32,398 nucleotides of DNA, taken from positions 1-32,398 of IMG/VR virus record IMGVR_UViG_3300027719_000039. One strand, 5' to 3'. This DNA comes from a virus. Each line of letters opens with the position of its first letter. The stretch's first letter is position 1. Shown one piece after another: positions 22,695 through 31,010 of this stretch. The notes beneath the pieces are model-generated. The model was not told the DNA's origin, searched no databases, and worked only from the letters and a program-made list of their open reading frames with translations. A program made the position numbers and the translations under genes.

Positions 22695-23010
22695 CCGCCC
22701 ACATTATAGTTTTAAGATTGAACCCCTCGGATCTCCCGATCGGTTCGATATGGGTTATCCTGTAATATTGTCCCAGGTATTTAACCCGACATTTATAATT
22801 AATCCTCTCGTCATAACGGACGGTAAACGTCGCATCCGTCGCGACGTTCTGACCCTCGGATCCGTTAACCATGCGTCCCCCGGTAAACAATACTCCGCCC
22901 CTGGTCTCTTTCAAAAGAGTAAACGTCTCTTTCGGTTGTCCGACGGTTGTCCCTTTCGCGACGGTTGCGATCTCGATCTCGAGCCATTTATTTAAGAGGT
23001 GACCGATCAT
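22687..23010 (-). CDS. Head closure / head-tail joining protein, 107 aa
   Basis: The sequence fits the phage_H_T_join family (PF05521): a beta-barrel-like protein with paired strands (ATFTVRYDERINYKCRVKYLGQYYRITHIEPIGRSEGFNLKTIM). The R-YD..I....R....G..Y.I..I.......(R/K)...L signature is visible. It follows the connector gene by 5 bp. It would form the ring that closes the head and joins it to the tail. Confidence 0.85.
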   Translation of the reverse strand: MIGHLLNKWLEIEIATVAKGTTVGQPKETFTLLKETRGGVLFTGGRMVNGSEGQNVATDATFTVRYDERINYKCRVKYLGQYYRITHIEPIGRSEGFNLKTIMWADE

Positions 23011-23015
23011 TCTAT

Positions 23016-23561
23016 TTAATTTTCCCGCTCATAATCGACATGAGCGCAAACATAAGGTTCCGTTAATCTTTCAAATAAACCCGTTTCCCGGACGGAGGCC
23101 AGGACGGAGGGCGCGCGGTCGTAATCATACAGACCCGCGATCCTGATTAAAATAGCCTGTTTCAGATCCTCGGGGATCTTTCCGGTATCGTATCCGGTCT
23201 CAAAGGTGACCGTTAATTCTGCCGTATCGATATCCGAGTCGAGTTCGACGCGGAAACGATCGCGGTATATGTAAGTATTAAAATTCGAGAGAGGAGTCTC
23301 GGTCTCGTCGATCTCGATCGTCGTTATTGAAATCAGGTTCCCCTCGTTAACCCGGATCGTCCCCCCGGCAAAATCGTAACGGGTCAGGACGTTAGTCGTT
23401 TTCGCGATATCTTTCTGAATACGGCTCTCCGCGATCGAGTGCGCGGCCTTAATCAGGGAGTTAATATACGCGTCATCTTTGACAAAATCCTGATCGAGAC
23501 CGATCTGTCTTTTTGCCTCCTCGAGTGTGACGTGGTAAACCGTTTTTACTTTGTTAATCAT
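23016..23561 (-). CDS. Head-tail connector (HK97 gp6-like), 181 aa
   Basis: The N-terminus (VTLEEAKRQIGLDQDFVKDDAYINSLIKAAHSIAESRIQKDI) matches the Phage_connect_1/gp6 helical adaptor family: VTLEEAK-hL--D, D-YI--LI-AA-----. A beta segment and the C-terminal helix (DLKQAILIRIAGLYDYDRAP) complete the fold. It lies after the capsid gene with a 100-bp gap that contains a GC-rich hairpin. The 12-mer ring of this protein sits on the portal. Confidence 0.88.
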   Translation of the reverse strand: MINKVKTVYHVTLEEAKRQIGLDQDFVKDDAYINSLIKAAHSIAESRIQKDIAKTTNVLTRYDFAGGTIRVNEGNLISITTIEIDETETPLSNFNTYIYRDRFRVELDSDIDTAELTVTFETGYDTGKIPEDLKQAILIRIAGLYDYDRAPSVLASVRETGLFERLTEPYVCAHVDYEREN

Positions 23562-23571
23562 AACGACCGTT

Positions 23572-23646
23572 TTAACTTGAAAGGAGGGCGGGGAGGTTTG
23601 GATCCGTCAGGAACCAGGAACCCGGCTCCCGCCACTCCTTAATCAT
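23572..23646 (-). other. 100-bp gap after the capsid gene: GC-rich stem and a possible 24-codon ORF
   Basis: On the transcribed strand GGAG-T-GGCGGG pairs with CCCGCC-C-TCC across a loop of about 30 bases. The stem has no clear U-run. In the same stretch an ATG at 23646 opens a 24-codon frame (MIKEWREPGSWF...ALLSS) ending at 23572. The frame is too short to support as a gene. The hairpin might protect the capsid mRNA end or attenuate transcription. Confidence 0.3.
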
Positions 23647-23661
23647 TGTAACCCGCTAAAA

Positions 23662-24927
23662 CTATGCGAGTGAAATGTTACGTTTCGCGGCGAACGCGTA
23701 AGGATTTGAGTCGACCGCTCCCATCCTGGCAAAGGTTATTTTAACATAACCTGAGTCAGATCCCGTATACGGGTCGATCAATAACTGAACGCCACCCCAG
23801 AAACCGACGTATGCCTGTTTCCAGTCCCCGTAAATTGCGTCGTACTTGTTAGTATCGTGCAAGGGGAGGAAACTTGTTCCGAGTGCCTGGATCCCTCCGA
23901 TCCTCCCCAGGTTGTTCCCCGAGAGAAAATCGACGATGAAATTCGCGGTATTGCTTGCTTTCTCTTTCGAGGCCAGGAAATAGAACAGGGCTTTTGAAAG
24001 GAGGAATTTCTCATTGACGAACATATCCGACGTCAGGGCGGAGATCTGAGCCAGGAGTCCGGCGTAAGTAATCGCGGCGGCGGTGTCTGAGGTTGCAAAC
24101 CCTGACATCACATTAACCGCGACGGCGTCCAGGGCGACCATCGATCCGACCTTTCTGTCGATCGATGCGATCATATCCGCGAGGATTGACGGGAGAACAG
24201 ACGTCTCCGAGAGTGACTCCATTGTAAAATTTTGCCATCCCTGGATCCTTCCGGCGGTCAAACTTCCCTTTGTTTTCGTCGGGGTGCTCTGAGTTGCGGC
24301 GGACTGTTCGCTCGGACTTGACGCGCTGTTTCCCTGGCTGAACGGGATCTCCAGTTTACCGGACATGAGGTTCTCATATACGGTAACCCCGAGATCTCTG
24401 TAAAGAGGAGAGGCGACGACCAGTCCCATATCCGCATCCTCGACGAACGTCGGGATCCATCCGGACGACGCTCCTGTCGTTTTGGTCTCCTCGTTTGCGC
24501 GTTTGAGTCTTTCGTCCCTGGACATATAACTCCGGTTGACAAACATCTGAGGGAGGAACAGGTTTCCGATCGCGCCGGATACTCCCCTGAGTTCCTTCGC
24601 GGCCTCGTCATGCATCTCTTTCTCCAGGCCGGTCAGGATCCCGCCCCTGGCCTCGGAAACGGCCTTAACGAAATCATACCTTTTGACGGCCTTTTTTTCC
24701 TCCTTATCGAGGGGAGCCTGACCCGCAATCGTGCGGTTTAACTCTGCCTGGCGTTCCAGGACTTCGATCTCCGCGTTCAACTCGTTAACCCTCTCGCTCG
24801 CGGCCTTCCACTCGTTCGACTCCTGTTCCGTCCTCTTGCGGTTTTCGCCTGACGCCTTATTGAGGATTGCATCCATTTGGCGGATCTTCTCTGTTCTTTC
24901 GACCAGTAAATCATTTAATTTTTTCAT
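23662..24927 (-). CDS. HK97-fold major capsid protein
   Basis: The 421-aa protein has an N-terminal coiled coil (about residues 1-75, KKLNDLLVERTEKIRQMDAI...ELNAEIEVLERQAEL), the scaffolding delta domain of HK97-type capsids. The shell domain follows with ASSGWIPTFVEDADM, YENLMSGKLEIPFSQG and FATSDTAAAITYAGLLAQISAL. It ends in KITFARMGAVDSNPYAFAAKRN. The gene follows the prohead protease, which normally removes the delta domain. The C-terminus and gene order make the call firm. The start is preceded by AAAAAAAACAGACA. Confidence 0.93.
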   Translation of the reverse strand: MKKLNDLLVERTEKIRQMDAILNKASGENRKRTEQESNEWKAASERVNELNAEIEVLERQAELNRTIAGQAPLDKEEKKAVKRYDFVKAVSEARGGILTGLEKEMHDEAAKELRGVSGAIGNLFLPQMFVNRSYMSRDERLKRANEETKTTGASSGWIPTFVEDADMGLVVASPLYRDLGVTVYENLMSGKLEIPFSQGNSASSPSEQSAATQSTPTKTKGSLTAGRIQGWQNFTMESLSETSVLPSILADMIASIDRKVGSMVALDAVAVNVMSGFATSDTAAAITYAGLLAQISALTSDMFVNEKFLLSKALFYFLASKEKASNTANFIVDFLSGNNLGRIGGIQALGTSFLPLHDTNKYDAIYGDWKQAYVGFWGGVQLLIDPYTGSDSGYVKITFARMGAVDSNPYAFAAKRNISLA

Positions 24928-24957
24928 TGTCTGTTTTTTTTGTTAATGAATATTTGA

Positions 24958-25707
24958 TTATAAAGACGTCCCCGATTTTGCTTTATGGAGATCGAGGATC
25001 ATTTTATCGAGGTCGTTTTCGGCCTCGACGCCCTCCCTCTCCTGGTCGTCATCTCCCGGATTGTCGTTCGAACTTCCGTCGGATCCTGATCCGCCCTCGG
25101 AGTTATCTCCTCCCTGGTCATCAGATCCGGCGGTTCCTTCCCTCTCCTGGATATTGAGTTCCTTATACATTCGGGACGCTCTTTCCACATCGATAACGGT
25201 CTGTTCGTATGCTCCCCGGAGGGTGCAAATCGTAACATCGAACAGGCCGGAAACCTCGTTAACATAATGGACGAGACTCCCGTCTCCGTCTCTCTGCCAG
25301 GTCTCTCCGGCGTCGTTAACGGTAAACATAAATGAACAGTCTGTGTAATCCCCCCGCGCGATCATCTCCCTGGTATCCCTCCCGGCCTGGGTGTTCGGAA
25401 CCGGAGCGCGGAAACTGAGTCCGATCTGATCCTCCTGGAGAACCAGGTTCCCGGAGACTGTTCTCCCCAGGTTATAAAAATGGTCGTGATCCAGGGTTAA
25501 AACGACGTCCAGGCGCGGATCCTGGAGGATCCTCGAGAACGCTCCGGGTTTTATGATTTCATAAAACATTTTTCCGCGCTCAAATATCAGGCGGGAGCGG
25601 GCGTTAAAGATCGCTCCGTAACCGACAAAGTATTCGACATCGTCGACCGTTTCGACCCTGATCGAGGGTTTATTCTCTGTTAAAATTGTGAACCTCGTTT
25701 GTTTCAT
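24958..25707 (-). CDS. Prohead protease (HK97 S78 family) with acidic C-terminal tail
   Basis: Residues 20-175 match the HK97 prohead protease: YFVGYGAIFNARS, then the catalytic His in LDHDHFYNLGRT (H74 most likely), and the catalytic Ser in YTDCSFMFTV (S125). The C-terminal 55 residues are acidic and low-complexity (SDDQGGDNSEGGSGSDGSSNDNPGDDDQEREG) before a short helix; such tails may help scaffold assembly. The gene lies just after the portal (4 bp) and before the capsid gene. It cuts capsid delta domains during maturation. Confidence 0.9.
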   Translation of the reverse strand: MKQTRFTILTENKPSIRVETVDDVEYFVGYGAIFNARSRLIFERGKMFYEIIKPGAFSRILQDPRLDVVLTLDHDHFYNLGRTVSGNLVLQEDQIGLSFRAPVPNTQAGRDTREMIARGDYTDCSFMFTVNDAGETWQRDGDGSLVHYVNEVSGLFDVTICTLRGAYEQTVIDVERASRMYKELNIQEREGTAGSDDQGGDNSEGGSGSDGSSNDNPGDDDQEREGVEAENDLDKMILDLHKAKSGTSL

Positions 25708-25711
25708 TGTC

Positions 25712-26950
25712 TTACTGATTTGGGGGTTTCGTGGTTTGTTTCGTCGTGTATTTTTCGACCGACATCATATTCGACTGAATATAATGGTCGTCGCCTCCCT
25801 GGTATGTATCGAGACCCTCCAGGCGCGCGATCTTGTTCGGGGTTATGGCTCCGATATTCGCGAGGATCCTGTAACCCTCCAGGCGGTTCCGGTGATCTGT
25901 TTCGATCAATGCCATGAGATTAAACTCGATTGATTTCCCCGCTTTTCTTTCGGCAGTTGTCAGGAGTTTATATTCCATTTCCTGACGGTACATTCTCGAG
26001 ATTGCTGAAACGGTGTTCGACTTAAATCCGAGTTGTGTCTGTTCGATATCGTTATATTTGCTCGCGGTCTGATTTCCGACCATGTGCGAGGGGATCCCGT
26101 ATAACGCCGCGATTTTATTGTCGTTAAACTGGATCATATTAAGAAACGCCGCGTCGATCGCGTTCATCTGTAACTCCTGGATCTCTGTATTCGGAGGTAA
26201 CGGGAACAGATCTCCGGCTCCTTTGGATCCGCCGTATTTCTCTTTTAAAACGTCGAGAGCCTCGAGCATCTGTTTCTGATTTGCTCCCGCGACGGTCGAT
26301 TTGATAACCTTCGGGTTAACGCCGGACGCCTTATAAAACTCGTCGATCGTCGACATTCCCTCCCAGGTTGTCGAAAGGTTTAACCGGAGAGCCTCGATCG
26401 GGTTCATTCCCATAATCCCGTCCTTTGTTATCATTCGGAAATGGAGCATATCCGACGCGGGGACGGTGTCATACTCCTCGGGTTTGTCGACCTTTGAGAC
26501 CCGATAAAATAATTCATTGTTAACGAGTTTATATCCCAGGACTCGCGAGGGAGAATTTATCTCCAGGTAATCGACGAGTCCCTGGTTTGCCTTTCGGTAT
26601 ATCCGCGCGAACGAGTTTCCTTTCAGATTTCGGATAACCTCCAGGGCGTTAAAAAATGAATATGACGTCGTGTATGTATTCGGGTTATAATGGATAATGT
26701 CATACAGATAATGATCTTTATCTTTCTGTTTTCCCAGGGCGGGATCATCCGAGTAAACGCCGACTCCCATACGACCGATCGTTTCCCCGAGGATCTTTAC
26801 ACAAGTGAAAACAGTCGAGATAATTTCCGCGTATTCGTCGCTATATTTATTATGATTTCCCCCGATATTATTAACGAGAGCGGTTACAAACTCTTTCTCC
26901 CTCCCGATTATAATCTTTTGAAACGGGTTAAGTTTTGAGATAAAACTCAT
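25712..26950 (-). CDS. Portal protein (HK97 family)
   Basis: The 412-aa protein shows the Phage_portal (PF04860) pattern: TVFTCVKILGETIGRMGVGVY, HYNPNTYTTSYSFFNALEVIRNLKGNSFARI, DMLHFRMITKDGIMGMNPIEALR and NKIAALYGIPSHMVG. It forms the dodecameric ring at one capsid vertex through which DNA passes. It starts 33 bp after the large terminase stop. Its leader (CGTCTTTAATTGAAAACTGAATT) is similar to that of the tape measure gene. Confidence 0.93.
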   Translation of the reverse strand: MSFISKLNPFQKIIIGREKEFVTALVNNIGGNHNKYSDEYAEIISTVFTCVKILGETIGRMGVGVYSDDPALGKQKDKDHYLYDIIHYNPNTYTTSYSFFNALEVIRNLKGNSFARIYRKANQGLVDYLEINSPSRVLGYKLVNNELFYRVSKVDKPEEYDTVPASDMLHFRMITKDGIMGMNPIEALRLNLSTTWEGMSTIDEFYKASGVNPKVIKSTVAGANQKQMLEALDVLKEKYGGSKGAGDLFPLPPNTEIQELQMNAIDAAFLNMIQFNDNKIAALYGIPSHMVGNQTASKYNDIEQTQLGFKSNTVSAISRMYRQEMEYKLLTTAERKAGKSIEFNLMALIETDHRNRLEGYRILANIGAITPNKIARLEGLDTYQGGDDHYIQSNMMSVEKYTTKQTTKPPNQ

Positions 26951-26982
26951 AATTCAGTTTTCAATTAAAGACGTTCGACAAA

Positions 26983-28686
26983 TTAATTATCTTTTTTTTC
27001 GACGATATAATTCAGATATGACTCGAGACCCGCTTTCCCTGGATCCAGGTTAACCGATAACCATAACGCGACGGACATCCCGACGGAGACCGCGCCGTCG
27101 ACCGCGTCCCTGGACTTGTTTTTCATAATCTTAATGTTCCCGTTTCCGTCCTGGTATAATACGACGTTCCGGAAATTCCATAACAGAACGGGGTTATTTC
27201 CGAACGAGATCCTCCCGTCGTAAATAAGTTTTTCCAAAAATTTGAGAGGAAAATTAAACGCTCTCGCGGTTTGTGCAAACGGGACGCAATTTATTCCGAG
27301 ACCCTCCAGGCGAGGGATAATCAAATCCGAATTAAATGGATCATACGCGACCGCGACGATTTCATAATCCTGGTTAATCTTTACGAGAGTATCATAAATC
27401 AGGTCGTAATCGATCGTTTCGGTCTGACATTCTTTAATCAGTCCGGAGCGGATCCAGGGACGGAGATCGACCCCTCCCTGGCGGAGTCGACGGTTCGGGT
27501 TTTTCGCAAATAGAAACAGGGGATAATCTTTAAACTCTCCGGTCTCCTCGTCATAAAAGAGGCAGTTTATACAAGTTAAATCCCTCGTCGACGAAAGATC
27601 CATTCCGATATAAACCTGTTTCCCTTTGAATTTTTCCAGGTCGAACGGCGTGTTAACTCTCTGCAAAACCTCCTCCGGGATCCAGGCCTCGGTTCCCAGG
27701 ACGAATATATTAAGGTTTTTCGTCAGGAAATTAGGTAACTGAGAGGCGACGTTTTTCCCCTGGTTATATTCGATCGACATATCCTCCTCCGACATAATAA
27801 CTCCGAGGGCGGGGTTTGCTTTTATCCAGGTCGACGGATCGTTATAATCGTCTCCCTCGTCCAGGGTGTATAACATAACCAGGAACGAGTCATCCTCGAC
27901 GACCCCGTTAAGTATGTTTTTCCCGTTCTCAAACATTGTATAACAGAACGAGGGGATCTTCGTTCCGGCGGTCGATATTAAAATTACGATCGGGTTTTCC
28001 CTGGCGAGGATCCCGGATTTTACAACATTGAACAGGGCGTCGTCCGGGTGCGCGTGGATCTCGTCCAGGATACAACTCGAGGGGTTATAACCGTCGAGCC
28101 TGGTCGCCTCCGACGCGACGGTTTTCATAAACCCGCGAGAGTTGCCAAAACTAAACCGGATCATATACTGCATCGGTTTAACCCGTTTACGGAGCGCGGG
28201 AGAGTTCCGGACGATTGCTTTCGCGTAATCCAGGGAGATCGTCGCCTGTTCCCTGGTCGACGCGATCAGGAGGGATTGAGGATCCGCGACGCCGTCCATA
28301 ACGAGAAAGTAAAGGTTAAGAGCGACCGCGAAAACCGTTTTACTGTTTTTCCTGGCGACGAACAGGAACATATAACGGAACCGCCTCCTCCCGGTCGACC
28401 GATAATAAAAGAGAAACAGGTTCAGAATTATAAACGCCTGATATGGTATAATTTCATATTGACGATATGAGTTTCGGATATTGATATTTAACAGAGAGAA
28501 AAACATAAAAACGCGACGGACGGCGACGGGATCCTGGAGGAGATCCTCCCGTTTCTCGTCTCTCCGGAACCGTTCGACCGCGAGTTTAATCCATCGGTTT
28601 GCAATGATCCGACCGGACTCGATATCCTCCGCGTATCGGTACGCCTCCCGGAGATGACTCTCCGCGTATTCATCCGGGGATCTCAT
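26983..28686 (-). CDS. terL: Terminase large subunit
   Basis: The 567-aa packaging motor has an N-terminal ATPase. It has a Walker A-like ARKNSKT (about residues 111-117), Walker B CILDEIH (about 205-211, catalytic E209) and the coupling ISTAGT. The C-terminal nuclease shows acidic residues in IGMDLSSTRDL (D363), VAYDPFNSD and KSRDAVDGAVS. It belongs to the Terminase_1 (HK97-type) group usual in cos-packaging phages. It overlaps the small subunit by 4 bp (ATGA), so translation is coupled. Confidence 0.95.
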   Translation of the reverse strand: MRSPDEYAESHLREAYRYAEDIESGRIIANRWIKLAVERFRRDEKREDLLQDPVAVRRVFMFFSLLNINIRNSYRQYEIIPYQAFIILNLFLFYYRSTGRRRFRYMFLFVARKNSKTVFAVALNLYFLVMDGVADPQSLLIASTREQATISLDYAKAIVRNSPALRKRVKPMQYMIRFSFGNSRGFMKTVASEATRLDGYNPSSCILDEIHAHPDDALFNVVKSGILARENPIVILISTAGTKIPSFCYTMFENGKNILNGVVEDDSFLVMLYTLDEGDDYNDPSTWIKANPALGVIMSEEDMSIEYNQGKNVASQLPNFLTKNLNIFVLGTEAWIPEEVLQRVNTPFDLEKFKGKQVYIGMDLSSTRDLTCINCLFYDEETGEFKDYPLFLFAKNPNRRLRQGGVDLRPWIRSGLIKECQTETIDYDLIYDTLVKINQDYEIVAVAYDPFNSDLIIPRLEGLGINCVPFAQTARAFNFPLKFLEKLIYDGRISFGNNPVLLWNFRNVVLYQDGNGNIKIMKNKSRDAVDGAVSVGMSVALWLSVNLDPGKAGLESYLNYIVEKKDN

Positions 28687-29069
28687 ACCTGGACGGCCTT
28701 CGATTTTTGGTTAAAGAGATCTCCCAGGGGATCCTCCTCCTCGGGGTTAAGTTTGAGTTTTGTCCTCTCCTGGACTGTGATCCCGAGTTTCGTTAGTATG
28801 TTCCCGATCGATTTCGAGGCGGAAAGATAAACTCCGATATTCGGGTTCTGCTGATAATAAGGGGTTTTTGTCGGATCCTTAACGACGTTAATCTGTAACC
28901 CTCGTTTTTTGATATCAGATTTCGCATCGTCCGCGATCTTAATCGAGAACAGGAGTTCGTCGATCAGGATATCGTCGGAGGGAACATAACTCTCGCGACC
29001 CTTTAACTCCTGGATAACTATCGATTTGAGCCTGGAATACCTTGTCCCGAGTGTTGGTTTTCGCGCCAT
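28683..29069 (-). CDS. terS: Terminase small subunit (P27 family)
   Basis: The 128-aa protein ends with the family signature PYYQQNPNIGVYLSASKSIGNILTKLGITVQER. This corresponds to NP-----h----h--h---L--lGLTP--R of P27-type small terminases (Terminase_4). A helical N-terminus precedes (ILIDELLFSIKIADDAKSDIKKRG). It recognises phage DNA and recruits the large subunit, whose gene overlaps its stop by 4 bp. It lies 5 bp after the 138-aa HTH protein gene. Confidence 0.88.
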   Translation of the reverse strand: MARKPTLGTRYSRLKSIVIQELKGRESYVPSDDILIDELLFSIKIADDAKSDIKKRGLQINVVKDPTKTPYYQQNPNIGVYLSASKSIGNILTKLGITVQERTKLKLNPEEEDPLGDLFNQKSKAVQV

Positions 29070-29074
29070 AACTT

Positions 29075-29491
29075 TTATTTTGATGACGCTCTAAAGGTAA
29101 CCATTATCTCAGTATCAGGAGGGAGTTTACGGAATAGTTCCTCGAGGATCTCCTGGATCGTCCGTTCCGGCTTGTCTGATATGAGTCCCTCCGGATCCGC
29201 GCCTGGCGTCCTGGACGGGATCTCTTTCCTGGATCCCCTGGAGGGAGACTCCGACCTGGTTTCCGGATTGATTTCGATCCTCTCATAATCGCAAAACTTT
29301 TTATTAAGATCCTGGACGGCTCCCAGGATCGACGCGCGGATCCGGAATTCGTCGTCCAGGGGAGCGGTCATCAGTCGTTTAAATGTCGGTTCGGAGATAT
29401 TCATTATCCCCTGGATCTGTTTCGCGGTTTTGGTTTTTCCGGCAATCAGATTTGAACAGATTTTCCGGAACCGAATTACATCGTCTTTCAT
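29075..29491 (-). CDS. HTH DNA-binding-like protein, first gene of the late operon
   Basis: Residues about 18-45 (KTAKQIQGIMNISEPTFKRLMTAP) fit a helix-turn-helix. A helical region (IRASILGAVQDLNKKFCDYERI) follows. A disordered Ser/Arg/Pro-rich linker (about 70-110) and a short C-terminal segment (IQEILEELFRKLPPDTEIMVTFRAS) complete the protein. It is transcribed just ahead of the terminase pair, so it could help recognise the packaging site or regulate the late operon. The start follows TTTAAATAAAACAAA. I do not recognise the exact family. Confidence 0.65.
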   Translation of the reverse strand: MKDDVIRFRKICSNLIAGKTKTAKQIQGIMNISEPTFKRLMTAPLDDEFRIRASILGAVQDLNKKFCDYERIEINPETRSESPSRGSRKEIPSRTPGADPEGLISDKPERTIQEILEELFRKLPPDTEIMVTFRASSK

Positions 29492-29837
29492 TTTGTTTTA
29501 TTTAAACTGTCACATTGTCAGTTGATAGTTAATAATTTAAACCTCTCCTCTCTCCTGTCTTAACCCCACCCCTCAAAGGTTGTCCTCGGTATGAAACGAT
29601 CTGATCGCGTGGTTAGTGTGGGGGGTGTTATTTCAAAATGACCCCCCCCCTGGCAAATAATAACAAAGTTGATACAAACTCGATCTCTCATAACCATTAA
29701 AGACGTTTATCAATCATATATCAAAACAAACCGCGCGCCTCTCAGGGGGGAGGCCTCGTCTCGAACATTCGTCTCCGCACATTAAGAGTAAAACATCGTA
29801 AACAAAAGAGTAAAGGTTAAATAAATACATCATCATT

Positions 29838-29864
29838 CATTGTATATATAACATATACACAATG
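29838..29864. promoter_or_regulatory. A/T-rich hyphenated palindrome, operator-like
   Basis: CATTGTATATATA faces ACATATACACAATG around a centre near 29851, with perfect outer hexamers (CATTGT/ACAATG). It lies in the divergent control region. Such a site suits a dimeric repressor, for example the ribbon-helix-helix protein at 1339-1662; that link is conjecture. Confidence 0.45.
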
Positions 29865-30104
29865 AAAAAAAAAGAAAAAAAAAGAGTCTTTATAAATAAC
29901 AGACCAGGAGAGGGTTACCCCACTCCCCACCCCCCTCCATTGTTGCGACTTTTTTCGAAAGAAAAACCCCCGGACAGCCTCATTTAATGGACGTTTGAGG
30001 CGGGTTAAAACGTTGTATTAAGGGGTTCCGCCTGTTAATAACGCTCTCTCTTATTGTTAATAAAACGAGGCCGGAACCCTGCCCTCTCTCCTGATATATA
30101 CCTT

Positions 30105-30112
30105 TACATTTG
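30105..30112 (+). promoter_or_regulatory. -7 promoter element for the rightward operon
   Basis: TACATTTG is a full match to the Bacteroidota -7 consensus TAnnTTTG and lies 22 bp upstream of ATG 30135. No TTTG is visible 18-21 bases upstream, so it may need an activator. The same stretch on the other strand (TTGCGTATA at 30124 leftward, TATATATC at 30100-30093) could form a leftward promoter for the late operon. Confidence 0.5.
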
Positions 30113-30134
30113 CCATATACGCAATCATTACCCA

Positions 30135-30329
30135 ATGACCCAAGACCACACTAACCAGGCCGAACGCCGGGATCCCCGGAGTAATCGGTTCGAGCATCGG
30201 ATCCCCTATCGGATCGTTCCCCCTTACAACCCCCGGAGATATCGGATCGGTTGTCGTCTCGTTACGATATATGTTATCGCGTTAATCATTCTTATTGTAT
30301 GTCTAATCCTTAAACTTATTTCATTATGA
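30135..30329 (+). CDS. Small membrane protein, 64 aa
   Basis: I start at ATG 30135, since the frame further upstream (to a TTG at 30054) would cover the promoter element. The N-terminal 40 residues are polar and Arg-rich (RRDPRSNRFEHRIPYR). The C-terminal 23 form one strong membrane helix (LVTIYVIALIILIVCLILKL). With a cytoplasmic basic N-terminus it would be tail-anchored in the inner membrane. It overlaps the next gene as ATGA. It is first in the rightward operon, where early genes that alter the host envelope would be expected; the function is unknown. Confidence 0.7.
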   Translation: MTQDHTNQAERRDPRSNRFEHRIPYRIVPPYNPRRYRIGCRLVTIYVIALIILIVCLILKLISL

Positions 30330-30619
30330 CAAAACAGAAACCACCTATCGGAGGCCAGGCGGGAGCCGCGAACGCCGCCAGGCCGAACCCCAACCCGACC
30401 CCCCAATCTACGGCGGCGGGAGCCAAACAACCCCCCGCGAAACCCCTGTTTATACGTCTCCTCCCCGGAGAGGTTGACCAGGTGATGAACGAGATTATCC
30501 GGGTTAATGCCGGAGTCCAGGTCTTTCTCCTCCTGGACGAGAGGATCCAGGAGGCAAAGAAACGAGATCTTAACCCGGAAACTGACCTCTCAGATAAACC
30601 GAATGAGACAGAGAAATGA
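30326..30619 (+). CDS. Hypothetical protein, 97 aa, Pro/Ala-rich N-terminus
   Basis: The start overlaps the upstream stop (ATGA, 30326-30329). Residues 1-40 are low complexity (Gly, Ala, Asn, Pro, Gln), followed by a compact alpha/beta part (FIRLLPGEVDQVMNEIIRVNAGVQVFLLLDERIQEAKKR) and an acidic tail. I recognise no domain. The end overlaps the sigma-like gene by 17 bp. The product is likely soluble. Confidence 0.65.
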   Translation: MTKQKPPIGGQAGAANAARPNPNPTPQSTAAGAKQPPAKPLFIRLLPGEVDQVMNEIIRVNAGVQVFLLLDERIQEAKKRDLNPETDLSDKPNETEK

Positions 30620-31010
30620 GATCGAGATCTCGAGTCGTCTGTTCCTGGAGTCATCCGGAACGGAACGCGAGAGGATATTCCAGGAGGATATTTATCCGTT
30701 CCTGGAGGAAATGATCTCCGGGGTCTTTCTCTCTCTCCGGTTGTATGATATTTCCCAGGAGGATATCCAGGACATAAAACAGGAGATATATTTAAAGATC
30801 GTCGCCAGGATCCAGGGATCGGGAGGAAAGGGGATCCGTTCAATGAAAAATTATTATTTCATCTCGATTAAAAACATTACGATCGATTACCTGAGATCCT
30901 ATAACCGAGATCGTAAATTTTCCGAACATCTTAAAGAGTTAATATTAACGTCGCGTTATGTCAAAAGAAAAGTTAACAGAACAGGGGAAACAGACCCGGA
31001 TAATATGTAA
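30603..31010 (+). CDS. Sigma factor region 2-like protein lacking region 4, 135 aa
   Basis: I choose ATG 30603, which overlaps the previous gene only slightly; the open frame starts at 30507. The helices FQEDIYPFLEEMISGVFLSL, DISQEDIQDIKQEIYLKIVARI and YYFISIKNITIDYLRSYNRDRKF follow the pattern of ECF sigma region 2 (DAEDLVQEVFLRLW...WLYRIARNLALDYLRRRRR). A normal ECF factor would add a region 4 helix-turn-helix of about 60 residues. Here only about 35 basic residues follow. It may bind host RNA polymerase and redirect or inhibit it. It overlaps the zinc-ribbon gene at its 3' end. Confidence 0.65.
   Translation: MRQRNEIEISSRLFLESSGTERERIFQEDIYPFLEEMISGVFLSLRLYDISQEDIQDIKQEIYLKIVARIQGSGGKGIRSMKNYYFISIKNITIDYLRSYNRDRKFSEHLKELILTSRYVKRKVNRTGETDPDNM

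Larger units (their letters stand above)
29492..30134. other. 643-bp divergent non-coding region
   Basis: No supportable gene is present on either strand. It holds: a G6/C6 inverted repeat (29620-29626 with 29641-29647); a hyphenated A/T palindrome CATTGT...ACAATG at 29838-29864; purine tracts at 29865-29884; C-rich runs near 29920-29938; a short hairpin TTTTTC-GAAA-GAAAAA (29951-29966); AGGCGG/CCGCCT arms (near 29997 and 30028); and a -7 promoter element at 30105. It separates the late leftward operon from the rightward one and adjoins terS, so promoters, operators and perhaps the cos/pac or replication site are expected here. Confidence 0.7.

Noticed and set aside
30054-30134. Upstream extension of the first rightward gene to a TTG codon
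   Set aside because: The extension would run across the TACATTTG promoter element; ATG 30135 suits the spacing and gives a clean tail-anchored protein.
29492-30134. tRNA or other structured RNA gene in the divergent region
   Set aside because: Short hairpins are present, but no cloverleaf with TTCGA-type T-loop or anticodon arm could be traced.
30224-30843. Leftward frames opposite the first rightward genes (68 and 175 codons)
   Set aside because: They are antisense to three overlapping genes with ATGA-type coupling; their Arg/Pro-rich low-complexity composition is typical of shadow frames.
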